From positions 56,880,539 through 56,944,538 of the forward strand of contig NC_045427.1 in the NCBI RefSeq assembly GCF_902635505.1: 64,000 bases of DNA, in the 5' to 3' direction. Each line of letters opens with the position of its first letter. The stretch's first letter is position 1. The notes beneath the pieces were generated by a model that did not search any database, was not told the origin of the DNA, and saw only the letters and a list, made by a program, of their open reading frames with translations. This document shows positions 11,039 to 23,400 of the stretch, piece after piece. A program made the translations under genes and the position numbers. The DNA is from Sarcophilus harrisii (lineage: Eukaryota > Chordata > Mammalia > Dasyuromorphia > Dasyuridae).

Positions 11039-12100
11039 CTTCTCCTTCCTCCAACCCCTTATTTTAGAATGTGTTGAGCAGAGGGGAGGGGAGGGTTGAT
11101 GGATGAATTAGAAAAAGTGAGCCGGGGACACTGTTGTCCCTGGGATTTTGCACAAAGCAGAATTGCTGACTTTGCTGCAGCCTTAAGCATGTTTGAGATG
11201 CTTTGTGTCACCAAAGCTCTCTGCCAACAGTGTCTGTTATCACTGGGATGTTGAGGCAATCTGCCCAACCTAGCATGCTGTCATCGTACCACCCAGAACG
11301 GAGCCCCAAGGTACCAAGCTATGCTCATCCTTGTGGCCTTCAAGGTTCCACATGGTCTGTGGCTGCTCCTGAACTGGACAGGGGACCTGGGAGCAGCACC
11401 GTGTGGCGAGGTCTCCCACGAAGCCCACAATGAGTTCCAGACTTCCCCTCCTCCCAGAGCTCTTGGATCTCTCTCTATAGCCCAATCACATAACCCTCCT
11501 CATGCAGAGCAGAACTCTGCAGGAGTCCCTCTGAGGAGCAGCAACTTGAATCCGGATAGAATGCAGCCTGCAGGAGCTCACTGGACCCTCGGGCTCCCCC
11601 AGGCTCTGTGCTCAAGGGTTACAGCGTCAATCAAAAGTGAAGATGTGAAGTGATTCTCTTGCCTTGTCTCTGGGTGGCTGGGTTTCTAGAAGAGGGTCAG
11701 AGCTAGTTCAGAATCCCTGTGTGGTCTCTGTCTAGCTGTTCTTGGACTAGGGAAAGACACCCCCTAGAACATGCAGAGGGATTAGCTGGTCCTGGCTCTG
11801 AGAGTCACATTCCCCCAGATCCCTCTCTGGGTCGCCTCAATGACTGGGAAGCTGTCACCTCTCTCCAGTTCATGGGGATAAATGGGACCCTGCCAGGGAG
11901 AATGGTCTGGAAAGGCCCCTCCACAGCTCCCCCAGTGGCTTTTTAAAATTAATTTCCTGGTAACAAAAACTTCATGGGCTTTTAGAATAATTCTCGGCAA
12001 AGTCCCTTTGGATTTCCTTTGCTCCAAGTAGAAACCACGAGGCAGATCTCATCCCTGTCCCTTATTCCAGAAAGTCTTGGCACTGTAAGCTTCAGAATGT
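11039..12100. other. intron 1, GC-richer unique sequence
   Basis: About 1 kb without recognised repeats, richer in GC and CpG than its surroundings. No exon-like frame with splice signals was convincing. It could hold regulatory sequence, but nothing in it proves that. Confidence 0.4.
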
Positions 12101-12439
12101 TCCATGTCAGCCCAGCACAGACTTTCACTCAGCAAAAGCATTTATGAAATACCTACTGCATGCATATACCGAGTCTTAAGCTGGATATCACTTGCACTTA
12201 GGAATTTAGTGTTGACCCAGGAACTGTTCTGTTATTATTCTTTCATTTTAGCCTTACCTCAGGATTCTAAGGGTGATGATAGAAGTTCCAAAAGGGGAAG
12301 TATCTATTTCCAAGCCTGCTGGTAAGATTGAGGTTGTATTACAGAGGTTTTCCCCTGTATAACATCCTGCCTGGATGCAGACTCCCAAGGTGTCCAAATC
12401 CCCTTCCCTCTATGTGCCAGCTCCACCTTCTGCAATCAG

Positions 12440-12477
12440 ATGGTGTGTGTGGTTTGTGTGTGTGTGTGTGGGGGGTG
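12440..12477 (+). repeat. (GT)n microsatellite
   Basis: Two interrupted GT runs ending in a G-run, in otherwise unrepetitive intron sequence. Confidence 0.85.
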
Positions 12478-12560
12478 CCTTCCAAGGCTCCGAAAATCCT
12501 TGGGGAAACAAGGTACAGGAGCTACAGATGGATACCATTTGTATTCATTGTTGCTCATTG

Positions 12561-12722
12561 TCTTATCTTGGGTCAAGGTTTAGAATCATGTCATCAGAGA
12601 AATGTGCAAGCTAAGAGGGTCCCTGGAGATCATAGTCTATCCAACCTTCACATTTTACAGATGAGGAAACTGAATTCCAGAAATTAGAAATTATTTGCCA
12701 AAGGGTCAAAGTAGTAAGTATC
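12561..12722 (-). mobile_element. THER/MIR-type SINE, antisense
   Basis: 'gtccctggagatcatagtct', 'cattttacagatgaggaaac' and 'ttgccaaagggtcaaag' are the reverse complement of the SINE 3' end and core. Confidence 0.7.
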
Positions 12723-12834
12723 TGCTATCTGCCCTCAGAAAAGAGCTCAATGGTACCAAGTTTTCCTTATGTCTATCTGGTTCTCATAGTGTAATCAGAG
12801 ATCAGAGATCTGCCTGCTGCACCCCAAAAAATCA

Positions 12835-13320
12835 GATATTCATTGAGTGAATATTGTGACTAGTTTTGTGCTATATGCTGTGGGACATGAGAGAAAACAT
12901 AATCCCAGCTAATATTTAGCTACATGAAAGCAATAAATTAAAGAACAATGAAATGTATATATTATATAAACCAACCCAGAGTGTATGGTGTGCTCATGGA
13001 TGTCAAGAAGGGGAGAGACTATATACTATGGTCTGGAGTACTTAGTAAAGATGTCTTCCAATAGGTAAGATTGGATTGGTGAGGAAGAATGAATGAGCAT
13101 TACCAGAGAGGCAGGAATGGAATTAGGGTTGTGGAATGGTAAAGAGACTAATCTGATTGGAATAGAAGATCTTTGTTAAGAAATAGTGGAAACCAATATC
13201 ATATGAGTAGTTGGGGACTAGTTTGGGAAGGGATCTTGAATTCCAGGTAGAACTTAAAATTGGATGGACTAGGAAATAACAAGCTAATATAAGATCCTTG
13301 AGCATCCCTTCAAAACAATA
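12835..13320. repeat. dispersed mammalian repeat, family not named
   Basis: Opens with a 'attcattgagtgaatattgt...ctatatgctgtggg' block, the degenerate form of the common 'catttattaagcacctac' repeat, and continues with 'gtcttccaataggtaagatt'. Related copies are at 24095-24640 and 57640-58110. Class unknown to me. Confidence 0.35.
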
Positions 13321-13500
13321 TTTGATTAAATTAGATTGAATTAATTAAGGAAACTTCAAAATCATTTGGTCTAAATCTTTTTTTTTTTTTTTTTAATAAG
13401 ACAATTGAGACTTGGGAAATTAACTTGTTCATAGTCACACAGGTATTTAGTGGCAGGCCTTGGATTCTAAGCCAAATCCAGAGGTTAGACCACCATCCCT
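13321..13500 (-). mobile_element. THER/MIR-type SINE, antisense
   Basis: 'aatcatttggtctaaat', a T-run, 'aagacaattgagacttggga' and 'catagtcacacaggtattta' in reverse SINE order. Confidence 0.65.
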
Positions 13501-13846
13501 CCTACTCTCTCTGTGTTTAGAACCAAGCTGTGCCCTCTTTTTGAGAAGTGACAGTATTCTACCTGACTACTCAATGACCTTTGGGAATAGTTTGTTCTGT
13601 TACTAACCATGGTGTGGCGAATGTGGAGGAAGTAGCCCTAGCCCTAAAGATAAGCTATCACTGTTGATTTTTATCAGCGTAATGAATGTGATGGACAAAT
13701 AGGCAGTCTTGGGCTGGCAGCTGTTGGACTGGCTTGGATTAATTATGCTAGAGAAGAGAACATGGTGTTCTTATCTAAACTTCTCACCCACCATGGCTCT
13801 CGCTCTCCCTACGGGGAAGGCACTCTAGGCCCTAGGATAGAGGAAA
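13501..13846. other. intron 1, nothing recognised
   Basis: Unremarkable sequence between SINE remnants; no gene, RNA or repeat identified. Confidence 0.4.
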
Positions 13847-14212
13847 TCTACAGCTAGAAGGAAATTTAGGGATCATCTCACAGAAGAAAGAGCCCCAGAG
13901 AAGGGAAGGACAGAATTGAGACATTTATTTGCTTCTTTCAGCTTTCCAGATTGATAAATTGCCCAACAATTAGGGCTTTGTAAGAATCTAAGGGGCTGAC
14001 TGGGGAGGTGGAGGCTTCTACATCCGAGCAAAGAATGACCACTTGCTGAGTGTGTTGTAAATATTTGGTTGGACTCAATGGCCACTATGGCCTCTTCTGG
14101 CTCTGAAATTCTGGGATTCTATGATTTATCCAAAGTCATAGAGAGAGCCATGCTCAGCTACAAGTGCTCTTACTTTAAGCCCAGCGTTCTTCTATACCAT
14201 GCTGTCAACTTG
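13847..14212. mobile_element. CR1/L3 3' end inside a split antisense SINE
   Basis: The middle (13950-14126) is a sense CR1/L3 3' end: 'caacaattagggctttg', 'gaatgaccacttgctgagtg', 'ttggactcaatggccactat', 'ggctctgaaattctgggatt'. The flanks (13847-13905 and 14127-14212) look like two halves of one antisense SINE. The CR1 part is the firmer call. Confidence 0.5.
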
Positions 14213-14574
14213 TAGATTCTATTCTGTGGCTATCAGCCAAGGGAATTAACCTTTCTTGATTCCTAGGCTGGCTTTTCCTTGTTATAAATCTGTTATGATG
14301 TCCAGACAGGTATAGATAAAACCTCCTGTTTTCTAAAGGTAGCAGCATTGTTCTCTGCCCCAGGCCCAGTCCCTCCCAAGAAGGAAACTTGGGCTTAGAA
14401 ATACCTGAGCTAAAGAGCTGTCCTGTCCATCTGTGGCAGTTTTGCCTCTGGTACATTAAATATTTGATTTCTTGGTATATCAAGACAGGTCCAGAATTTA
14501 TTAGTTGCTTTATTTTTAATTAACAGAAACTACTAACAGGTGATCAGATAGCTGAAATCCCTGTGTAGTCATAG
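14212..14574. other. intron 1, nothing recognised
   Basis: No gene or nameable repeat. Confidence 0.35.
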
Positions 14575-14820
14575 GGTCAGTGTATAGTGTTAGGCTTAGA
14601 ATTAGGGGAACAGGAATTATGAAGATCAAATGAAATATATTTGTAAAATGCTTTGCCCAGTCCTGGCATATAATAGGTACTACATACATTTTTATTCCTT
14701 TTCCCTTTCTTCTATCGCACAAAGTCATTGTGAGGATCAAATGAAAAACTTTTCAAAAGTACTTTATAAAATCTTAAAGGCCTATATAAGTACTAGCTGT
14801 TAATATTGTTATTATTACAC
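14575..14820 (+). mobile_element. two MIR-type SINE 3' ends in tandem
   Basis: Two successive 'gatcaaatgaaatatatttg/gaggatcaaatgaaaaact' to 'cctggcatataataggtact/cctatataagtactagctg' blocks, each the 3' end of a MIR-family SINE. Confidence 0.65.
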
Positions 14821-15009
14821 ACTGCTCCTATAAGATCTGTGTTGAGATCTGTCATCCCTTTCTTCCATCTGCTTGAATGACCTGTTGTGTTCTCCTTTAC
14901 CAATAGAAGTTGTGTTTTCCTCTTTTGTCCTCATTCTCATCTTCACCCTCTTTACCATTTCTAGCCTGTCATCAACTAATTTCAGATAGTTTTATTTTAA
15001 ATCCTTAAT

Positions 15010-15130
15010 TCCTGGTGCTAGGTAAAATAATAAGTTCCTTGAGAGTAGGAACTAGATTTTTGGTTTTGTGTTCATTTTGGTCTTCATATTGTTTAGCCCA
15101 ATGCTTTACAACAAAAGTGTGTGTTTTGAT
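15010..15130 (+). mobile_element. L2 3' tail fragment
   Basis: 'ataagttccttgagagtagg', 'aactagatttttggttttg' and 'tttagcccaatgctttacaa' match the end of L2. Confidence 0.5.
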
Positions 15131-16171
15131 AATGTTTATTTAATTAGAAGGAAGAAACTTATTTGTAAGAAAACCTTATTTTTTCTCTGTACTTGGGATT
15201 TCAGATTCTAGGGTTGTATTTTGCTTAAGGCTTTTGAAGCATGAGAAGGAAGGGAAGGGATTGACTTGTGTATCACCTTTGGGAAGTAGAAAAAGACTTG
15301 ATGACCTATCTATAGGGAAAGATAAAAAGAAACAGGACAGATTCACATTTAACTCCCATCCTCATCCTGGTACTAGCTTTATTTGAAGGCCAGATCAGTA
15401 TCTGTTACTGGGATGAAGGCTTCTGATTTGACTTCTTCCCCCAGATTCTAAAACCTTGTGAGGGGAGTGGAGGAAGGGTACAATTTGAGGGGAGATGATG
15501 TAGAGGACTGGAGAGAACTGATCTCAGGAGACTAAAGTTCTGATTATGAGCTTTCGACTAACAGAAAGGGATTCTGGGTAGTATGAGTGTGGTCAGCCCT
15601 GGAGGTGAGGTTTCCCTTTATTTCTAAGGTTCTGTTTGTCTCTTTAACTTGTCTTCCATTGCTTCTGACTGGGATGGGCTTATCAATTATGATACTCTAC
15701 CCTCTCCTATTGACCAAGGGCTGGAAATTTGGGGATCAAGTGTGAGCAACAGTGTATGTAACTATGGGCTTTATGGGTTATTCCATTTTCTCCCCTTCAG
15801 CTGCTTGCAAAGGGGGGTGGTCATATATACCTGAAATTGAGCTAGTTCTATAAGAAAAAGATCTTATTCAGAAGATAAGCCAGATCTTTCCTGTCCAATC
15901 TCAAGGACTGGGCAATGGATTTCAACTGTTGGACAGCTGGAGCGATCTTGTGCTAGGTCTAGTTTGTTTGGCTATTCCTTATTTGTGTTTGCAAGATCTC
16001 TCTGGCATCTTAGTCCTGTGTTCTCTAAGACGCATAGGAAAGGGAAATATAAAGATTTTAGGATTTTGGGGGTAGAGGTAAGGAAGGTCAAGGGTGCTGT
16101 TAGTTCTTTAGGAGGGTTGTTTTTTGGGAATAGTGGGCCTGAGTTTTCGTGGCCCACTATTGTATAGTGCA
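15131..16171. other. intron 1, unique sequence
   Basis: About 1 kb with no recognised repeat or exon. It lies just upstream of the SINE fragment preceding exon 2. Confidence 0.4.
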
Positions 16172-16310
16172 ATATAACAAGGACTTCCCTGGGAATCAGA
16201 AAACCTGGATTCTAATTTCAGTTTGGCTTTCATGTAGTTTTGGAAAAATCATCTAATTTCTTTATAAAATGAAAAATTTGGACTTCATGAACTCCTAAGT
16301 TAGCAAATAT
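16172..16310 (+). mobile_element. SINE fragment upstream of exon 2
   Basis: 'gggaatcagaaaacctggat', 'tctaatttcagtttggct' and 'ctttataaaatgaaaaattt' follow the tRNA-SINE order. It ends about 140 bp before exon 2. Confidence 0.55.
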
Positions 16311-16445
16311 TACCATTTTATTCTCCACGAACTATGTTTTGGGGTTGGAACAAGACAATAAAGGGATTTGGCTAGTGTCTTTAAGTGAGATATCCTACTT
16401 CTTTTGACATATTCTTCCTCTTTCCCATACCCCTTTGGGTTCTAG

Positions 16446-16617
16446 ATCTGAAACTACACCTCCAGAGCACAGACTATGGGAACTTCCTGGCAAATGAGGC
16501 ATCCCCACTCACTGTGTCAGTCATTGACGACAAACTCAAGGAGAAGATGGTGGTAGAGTTCCGCCACATGAGGAATCATGCCTATGAACCACTGGCCAGC
16601 TTCCTGGACTTCATCAC
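16446..16617 (+). CDS. ATP6V0D1: ATP6V0D1 exon 2, residues 44-101
   Basis: The 172-bp exon opens after a TTCTAG acceptor with two bases that finish Asp44 (phase 1), then reads [20 protein letters not shown] and on to FLDFI, ending with two bases of Thr101 before a GTAAGG donor. It is the N-terminal part of the d-subunit fold (vATP-synt_AC39 family). The one difference from human that I recall is Lys for Arg in the VIDDK segment. An old SINE fragment ends about 140 bp upstream in intron 1. Confidence 0.97.
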
Positions 16618-16714
16618 GTAAGGATTAGATCCCTTCTCCTAAAGTTGTAGGGAGCTTGGTCCTTGTAGCACATTGGAATAGAACAATGAACAGCTTGGGT
16701 TAGCCTTATGAACT

Positions 16715-16860
16715 GGTTAGAGATGGATGGTGTTATAATGGAGTGCCATCTTGGGGGCCTGAGAACCAGCTTCCAGCTCCAACTCTGAAACTTCTTAGAT
16801 GTGTGATTTTTCAATAAATAACTGTATTCTTTTGTCCTCTGATTTTTAAAGTCCTGTTTC
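16715..16860 (+). mobile_element. SINE fragment, diverged
   Basis: 'ggtgttataatggagtgcca' (A-box region) and 'ccagctccaactctgaaact' resemble a tRNA-SINE head and body. Weak. Confidence 0.4.
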
Positions 16861-16869
16861 AACCATGGT

Positions 16870-19120
16870 CCTCTGGCTGCTTTGAAAAGAGATATTCCTT
16901 GTCTTAGAATGGACTCTTTCACTCTGTCCAGAGTTTGAAAAGCAACCTGTCTGCCTCCTGGCTATGATTATCTAGCCAAAAGGAACTGTAACCCTCATGA
17001 GGATGTGGGGAAAGAAGAGGTAGTGGGCGGCCCTATAGTCAGACATGTGACTTTCCAGCTTTTATGAGTGTACTCTGAATTAATAGAACATCTGGAGAGG
17101 GTGAGACCAGTTTTGATGGTTCTTTATAACCCTGGTCTACGCAGCCCATCCCCTCTTATTAGGGAGCTACTCATTCCAGGAGCTATGTTTGGTCCTCTTC
17201 TGTTCCCTAGTTACCTGTAAAAATACTGAGTTTTCTGGGCTGGTGTGGCAAACAGGTGTGCCTCAGTGATAGCAGCCCATTCCTTTAGGAGGTCTTTGAA
17301 AGGAACATGGCTGTCTGCCTGTTACTGAGCTTGTGCTTCCTGTCCTTAATGCTTCTTATTTCTCCCTTCCTCTCCCACAGGGAGTGGCCACTTACACAAG
17401 CTTGCAGCAGCAAGAGCTTTGTCCTCTAGAGCCCAGAGTGGGACACCTGAGCCAGCCCTGGAAATCTGTTTTAGGTTGGATGGGTCTGGTTCTTGCAAAG
17501 AGAGAGCTGGAAGCAGCAGGTCCATTTCACTCTGCCCTGGATGCCCTCCTTGGGGTGGGATCTTTGCTGGGTCAAAGAGGGAAAAGGAACTTGCTACTTG
17601 GTGCACTCCCTTCCCCAGAAATCTGAGGGCTAAGGAGCATCCCTTGCTATGACTAAAGGAGTTGAACAACAGTACCCCCAGGGTATTACCTAAAGAATCT
17701 CAAGGTCAAGCTCCCAATGAACATTTTCTGGGACTCATTTACAGTGCAGAGTTCTTCAGTGTATGATCGGGCAGCTTTCTAGGGGACGGAGGATGGGAAA
17801 AGGGGGGGAAGGGATGTGGGGAAAGGAGAAAATGGAGCTGGGGAAAATGGCTGGTGTAGTTACTCCTTACTGCTATATTGATTGGCTGGAGAGTTAGGGT
17901 GACCCAGAAGGAGTGGGGCCTGACCTTTGTCCTGCCTTCCTTGAGATGATGACATTCAGCTCATCAGGAAGAATCTGTTGCTGAACTAGGTTTCAGTTAT
18001 AACTTGGCTTCCTGTCTCTCGATTTCCTAGTCTGCGCTACTGGTAGCTGAGTCCCTTCGCTTCTCATTATTCCTTTTGCTGTTCTTATACCCAATGTAGT
18101 TCCATGTTTGTGAGGCCTATGGGTTGGTTTTCTGGGCAATCTCCTTAATAGGTTTAGGGAGTCAATTAAAAGAGGCTTAGGAAACCTGCTTGAGAGTTGA
18201 GATAAGACTAATGTCTTTGTGCTTGATTCTTGCCCTACCTTTCCCTTCTGAGTCTCTTCCACAGGGTCAGTGCCCCTCAGGACCTTCTCTACTGCCTGAG
18301 CTCCATGATGAACAATATTTCTCCTTTGGGGAGCAGGCCTTCCTTTGGTATTCTCAGTGGGCCAAAGCAGACTCCTTGTGGAGGAGCAGCCCTTCCTTCT
18401 GTGACCACTTTTATACCTATGGAGAATGGCACAAGTCGTGAAATAGTGTCTGTTTGGTGGTAGGACAGTAGGCAGGAGTGAGAATTGGGAATTAAATGCA
18501 ATTGAAATGGCAAAAATCACTTCCTTCATCAGCAGGGATGTAGAAGGACTTGGGGGAAAAAGAAGAGGTTCTGCCTGAGCTCAGCACTCCCTTCCACTCC
18601 TCTTTCACTTTCAGATGAAGGGTTTGGCCTCCTGTAGAGTTTGCCCTGGGGGATAGAACTCTCTGTCCTTATTTCTTCCCCAGCTGCTTGGTGGATTATG
18701 TCTCTGCTAAAATCTGTGCCTGTTTGAGCATCAGCCCAGAGTGAGACTGGAAGGAATGGCCTGAGCTGGCCCCAAAGGGGCGCCGAAGGGACTGATGGCC
18801 TGGAGGAAAGGCTCATCTGGCCTCTGTGGTGGCAGGGGCCAAGTCTTCTCCCCAAGGGCTCCATGGGAAATAAAACTGGAGAACAGGCGGGCATCTAGAG
18901 GCTAGAGTGCTGGCTGTCTGCCCTCTGAACCTCAGTTTTCTTATCTGTCTGAACAGAGTTCCTGATATCTTTTTAGAATAATAGCTACGAGGCTAGGAAG
19001 AGATCCAATTTATTTTCTGCTATAGCATTCTGTTCCTTCAAACTCCATAGTGTCATGTATGGAACAGATTGAGAAAAGGGTTGGAAAGTCCTTTGAAAAA
19101 TGCCAAGTGCTGATACAACC
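16870..19120. other. intron 2 start, largely unique
   Basis: About 2.2 kb with no strong repeats except a possible SINE scrap near 18860-18960. Overlapping open frames on both strands here lack any family resemblance and are chance. Confidence 0.4.
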
Positions 19121-19121
19121 T

Positions 19122-19390
19122 TTGGAGCAGTTAGGTGTACAATGGGTAGAATGCCAGGCCTGGAGGCAGGAAGAGTCATCTTCCTGAGTTCAAATTGGGT
19201 CTCAGAGAATTTCTGGCAATGTGACTCTAGGGAAGGCACTTTACCCTGTTTGCCTCAGTTTCCTTATCTGTAAAATGAGCTACAGAAGGAAATGGCAAAT
19301 TAGCTCCAATATCTTTGCTAAGAAAATCCCAAATAGAGTCATGAAGAGTTGGACAGGACCAAACCATAACTACAATACAAATCTTGTGAC
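19122..19390 (+). mobile_element. full-length MAR1-type marsupial SINE
   Basis: Complete order: head 'gcagttaggtgtacaatggg', 'ggcctggaggcaggaagagt', 'ttcctgagttcaaattgggt', 'ctgtttgcctcagtttcctt', 'gaaggaaatggcaaatt' and the end 'tcatgaagagttggacagga'. This long 3' extension is typical of marsupial SINEs and is part of the taxonomic evidence. Confidence 0.9.
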
Positions 19391-19739
19391 ACCACAAGCC
19401 TGCAAATAGTGGTAACCTTCCTTCCTGGATTCATCATTCTCATCCTTGGGTTTATTCATGATAAGCCTTGTGCCAGAAGAATGATGAGTTTTCATCATCT
19501 TCCTTCATAGAGGGATAGCTAAAGAAAAGAGGGACATTTGTCAAAAGGGGGTTAAATAAGGAAAAATAACTGGTTCAGGATAGAGAACTGTGGGAGTCAA
19601 GGAGCCCCACAGAGATCCTTCTCACATTTGCCCACTGTTTTTTATCACCTGTTTCTCCCCATGGGGACTCTTGACTAAGATTCTGGCAGTTAAGTAGTAC
19701 AGTTGCTTGAAGAAAAAACCCTAACTCAATCTTAGACCA

Positions 19740-20290
19740 GTGTGATATGGCTGCTAATAAAGCTAACCTAATCTTGGGCAGCATTAATACGAATATAGTG
19801 TCCTGATCACAGGAAGTGACTGTGCCATTGTACTTTGCACTCAAGACTATGTCTGGAATATTGTGTTCAGGTCTGGGTGAAAAAGAACATTGATAAACTG
19901 GAACATGTCCAGAGGACAGCAATAAGGTAATAGTAAAAGGTCTAGAAATCATGTCACATTGGAAAAGTGAGCCTAAAAGAAAGGGCAGCTGTCGTAAGAT
20001 AGTTTGTAGCGCTGTCTTGTAGAAAAAGTAATCGGCCTTTTCTGAGTCACTTCAAAAAGATGAGAATTAGAACCAGAGAGTGAAACTTAAGAGCTGTGGC
20101 TCAACCTAAGGAAGAGATTTTGATGAATGAGAGCTGTCCAGCAATAGAACTTGCTGCTTCATGGGGGTGGTTAATGAGTCCTTTATGACTGGAAATATTT
20201 AAACGGCAACTGCTTCATCTTATGGCAGGGGTGTTTGAGGAAGCATTCTTGTTCTCTGGTTTTATGTAGATTATCCTGCCACTGGCAGCC
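19740..20290 (+). mobile_element. CR1/L3 LINE 3' region
   Basis: 'ttgtgttcaggtctgggtga', 'gaacattgataaactgga', 'catgtccagaggacagcaat' and, further on, 'ctcaacctaaggaagagatt' match the conserved 3' ORF2/UTR of CR1/L3. Ancient, no frame. Confidence 0.75.
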
Positions 20291-20414
20291 ATTTTGACCT
20301 TAGACACAAGACACCCCTTCTCTGAGCTTTAGTTCCTTCATTAACATGAGAGTGGTGGACTGCATGGGAGTAGTATTTCACTACTGTCTAACATAGTTAC
20401 GCAGATAGATCTTT

Positions 20415-20600
20415 AAGGTTTGCAACTAGTTTCCCTATAGCATTTCTAGAAGGTAATCAGTATAGATATTACCACCCTGATTTCATAGATAAGGAAATCG
20501 AAGCTAAGAAAATTTTTAACAAATGACTTGCCTTTGGATTTGAACCCACATCTTCTGACTCTAAACTTCTTATTCTTTCCACTGTGCCATATTTTCCTAG
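20415..20600 (-). mobile_element. MIR-type SINE, antisense
   Basis: 'ctgatttcatagataaggaa', 'atgacttgcc' and 'gatttgaacccacatcttct' in reverse MIR order. Confidence 0.65.
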
Positions 20601-21139
20601 ATGTAGCCTGGTTCTTTTATATTTTCTTGGATCCCTTGGTTGATACTCAAGTGATTTCCAGAGCCTCCCTGCCAACAAGGCTATCCATACAAGTTTATTT
20701 CCCAAATGCCTTGGCAAAGTGGGCTTTCTCATTGCTGTTACTTTTTGCTGGCTCGAGGGCCACATCATATTCACTGTAGACCTTTGGAGTATCCCTTACC
20801 ATAAGCCGAGATCATCATTTCCTGACTTTCTAGGTGACAATTCTTGGCTCTCAGATTCTCTCAAGGCAGAAGCCCAGCTCCCAGTGGTACCTATGGGGCC
20901 TCAGACCAGAAGGAACCTGTTCTCATAGCAGACTGTCTAGTTCAGTGCCTGTGCCACCTTCGGGTTTTCCTCCCTTTTCCCCCCCTGCTTAGACTTCACT
21001 GGCTAGGACAATGCAACAACTGGACTAGGACGCCTTCTGTATTTTCCTCACATTGCATCTAGTGCCTGCCTGGTCTAGCCTAGATAGCCTTCTGTCTTCC
21101 CCTTTTCTCTCTTCTCCTCAGAAAGAAATGCAGTCCTTG
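20601..21139. other. intron 2, nothing recognised
   Basis: No repeat or gene identified. Confidence 0.35.
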
Positions 21140-21600
21140 GATTTGGGATCTGAGACCCCAGATTCGAATCACACCTCTGTTCATTACTACTTTTTAGATT
21201 TTGAGCAAGTCTTCTTCAGGTCTCAGTACTTGCCTTCCTGCCTATCATTGATCATTAAGAGCTGAAAAGAAACTTTGGAAACCTTATGTCATCAAAGTCC
21301 TTCTTTTTATTACGAGGAGGTGTAAGACTCAGAAAAATGAAATCATTTACCCATTAGTGACATTTGTCTGAAAGCATCAACCATTCAGTGAATATGGACT
21401 ATGGACTATGGGCTGATGTAAAGGTTAGGAAGCCCAAAGACACTAGATGGACACCCAGGCCAAGTCACATAGCTTTTCTCAGCTTCAGTTTCTTTCTCTG
21501 TAAAATGTGAATAAGAAAAGCTGTTACCATACAGGGCTTTTGTAAAGATCACATGAGTGTAAACCCTAAAAATGCAGTGTAAATATTAGCCACTAGCCTT
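21140..21600. mobile_element. cluster of three SINE fragments
   Basis: Sense MIR-like at 21140-21275 ('agattcgaatcacacctctg'), a short antisense scrap at 21275-21360 and a sense MIR at 21420-21600 ('ctcagcttcagtttctttct', 'gtaaatattagccacta'). All old. Confidence 0.5.
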
Positions 21601-22690
21601 TCATGTTTGATTGTGACACATTTGCGAGACTCCACAGAGGATGTCATAGCTTGCTTCTCCTGCGAGTTATATACAGATTCATAATAACTATGCATACTGC
21701 AAAGTGTAGACAAAGCTGTATACTTGTCTCTTGGCTAAGAGATAAATGAAAGGTTATTTTTTTTTTTTCAGATGATCTCAGCCTGGGCTTTGCCACTGAT
21801 CAGAAGTATCAAAAGCACGAGTAGGGCACAGGTAGCAAACAGGGCTCTGGGTCCAAAATTAGATTCCAGAAAGGAGAACCAGGAAGATGAGTAGTTGGGA
21901 AAAATACAGTTCAACACAAGACACGGCGTGATTCTGTCTTACATGTAGTATAGAAGTTCGGAGAAGGGAGCAGTTAGTCACCAGTTTTAGATAATCTTCA
22001 GATCTCTTCCAAGTCTAAAACATTCTATAATTCTAAGAAATAATTACTGAATATTGCTACCCTGGCAGACCTCTGGAGGAAGGCCTGGCGACCAGCTGTC
22101 ATGGGTCCCTTGAGGTTCTGTCAGCACTGACCATTAAGTGGGAACTGAAGTTCCTCCCCCAGCTTCCCCTAAAGCCCTGCCCAGCCTTGGGCAGAAGCAG
22201 CAGAAAGTGTCTTTGTCTTGGAGTCTGCAAGCCACACTGAAGGTAGCAGCTGGTTCACAAGGCTGTCTTTGCCTTCTTCTGCTCACCAATGACTGCCCTA
22301 TGTAACACAGCTGAGAACAGTTGGCTTCAGGCTGTAAGATGGTGAGTCACCCCCCTCTGACTCCAGAGATGCCCAGAGTTCCCTGGTGTTGCCAAATCAG
22401 CCGGGCAGCTTCTGGCCCAGCAACCAAGTTACTTAGTCAGCAGATTGTGATTCCTCTCATCACCATCCCCCGCCCCCCCCACACTCCCTCCAAACACACC
22501 CAGTGACCACAGAATCTAGCCAAGCTGGTGCTAGGAGGCTCAGGGGGAAGTTCTGCCTCAGGAGCTTTGGGAAACTGTGGAAGGCATAAGTAGGTTGTGT
22601 CCAAGAGGACAAGGTCATGGCTCAGGAGCAATGGAACGACCCCAGCTGTCTTTCTTCCTACCACACTATAGGACTTTAACAAGGTTTAGA
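21601..22690. other. intron 2, mostly unique
   Basis: A short SINE end at 21985-22050; otherwise GC-moderate sequence with no recognised feature. A C-run is near 22470. Confidence 0.4.
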
Positions 22691-22692
22691 GG

Positions 22693-22891
22693 AGCAGACC
22701 TTAACCTGGGGTCCATAAACTTGTTTTTTCAAAATAGTTTGTTAACTTTTTTTTTTTTTTAATATAATTAGTTTCCTTTGCACTCCTGTGTGTTTTTTGC
22801 ATTTAAAAACATTCTGAGAAAGGATCCATAAGTTTCAGCAGATTACCAAAAGGGTCCTTAACACGCACAGAAATCAAGAACGTTGTTCTAG
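22693..22891 (+). mobile_element. hAT-Charlie-type non-autonomous DNA transposon
   Basis: Ends 'gaccttaacctggggtccat' and '...gttgttctag'; inside 'aatataattagtttcctttg', 'catttaaaaacattctgaga' and 'accaaaagggtccttaacac'. The same family occurs at 34540-34735. Old. Confidence 0.6.
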
Positions 22892-22894
22892 AGG

Positions 22895-23393
22895 ACAAAG
22901 GATTGAGAGGAGGGAAGACACACAGGGCTCCAGTCAGATGGGAGCCATGCAGGGCCCAACCAGGGAGCCAGCCCAGCCCCGTTGGGTAGCTGTTGCCAAG
23001 GCCAGCCCTTCTCCTTTCCCTTCACTGTAGCCATCCACTGAGTGAAGCAGCCAGTTCTGCTCCCCAGGGAGATTTTGATTGCAGTCTTCCAGGACTGGGT
23101 GTGGGAGGATTTGCACTCCTTCTCTGAGCCAGGTGCCTCTGTCACTCCTGAGGGTCATGTAGGGTCCCTCCTTCCCACCCCGGATTTGGAATGAATTGCT
23201 GTAGGCTGGGATCCCGGATTGGGTTTCCCTCAGCTTCTCTGTGCCTCACTGGCCGCAACAGCTGTTTCTGGGCAGCTTGGCTGGGGTTCTGTGGGAGTCC
23301 TGGAGAGCAGAGAAGGTTCGAGGAGGCTCCAGTGACTCATTTCTGCAGTCCCTTGGCTGGCTGACTTGTGTTTCCTGGGCTATTCAATGGGAG
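22895..23393. other. intron 2, unique GC-rich sequence
   Basis: No recognised repeat or gene. Confidence 0.4.
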
Positions 23394-23400
23394 CCATACT

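Noticed and set aside
18000-18529. 178-codon frame on the - strand in intron 2
   Set aside because: It is basic and low in structure, overlaps other frames and has no family resemblance, splice context or promoter. Chance in single-copy intron DNA.
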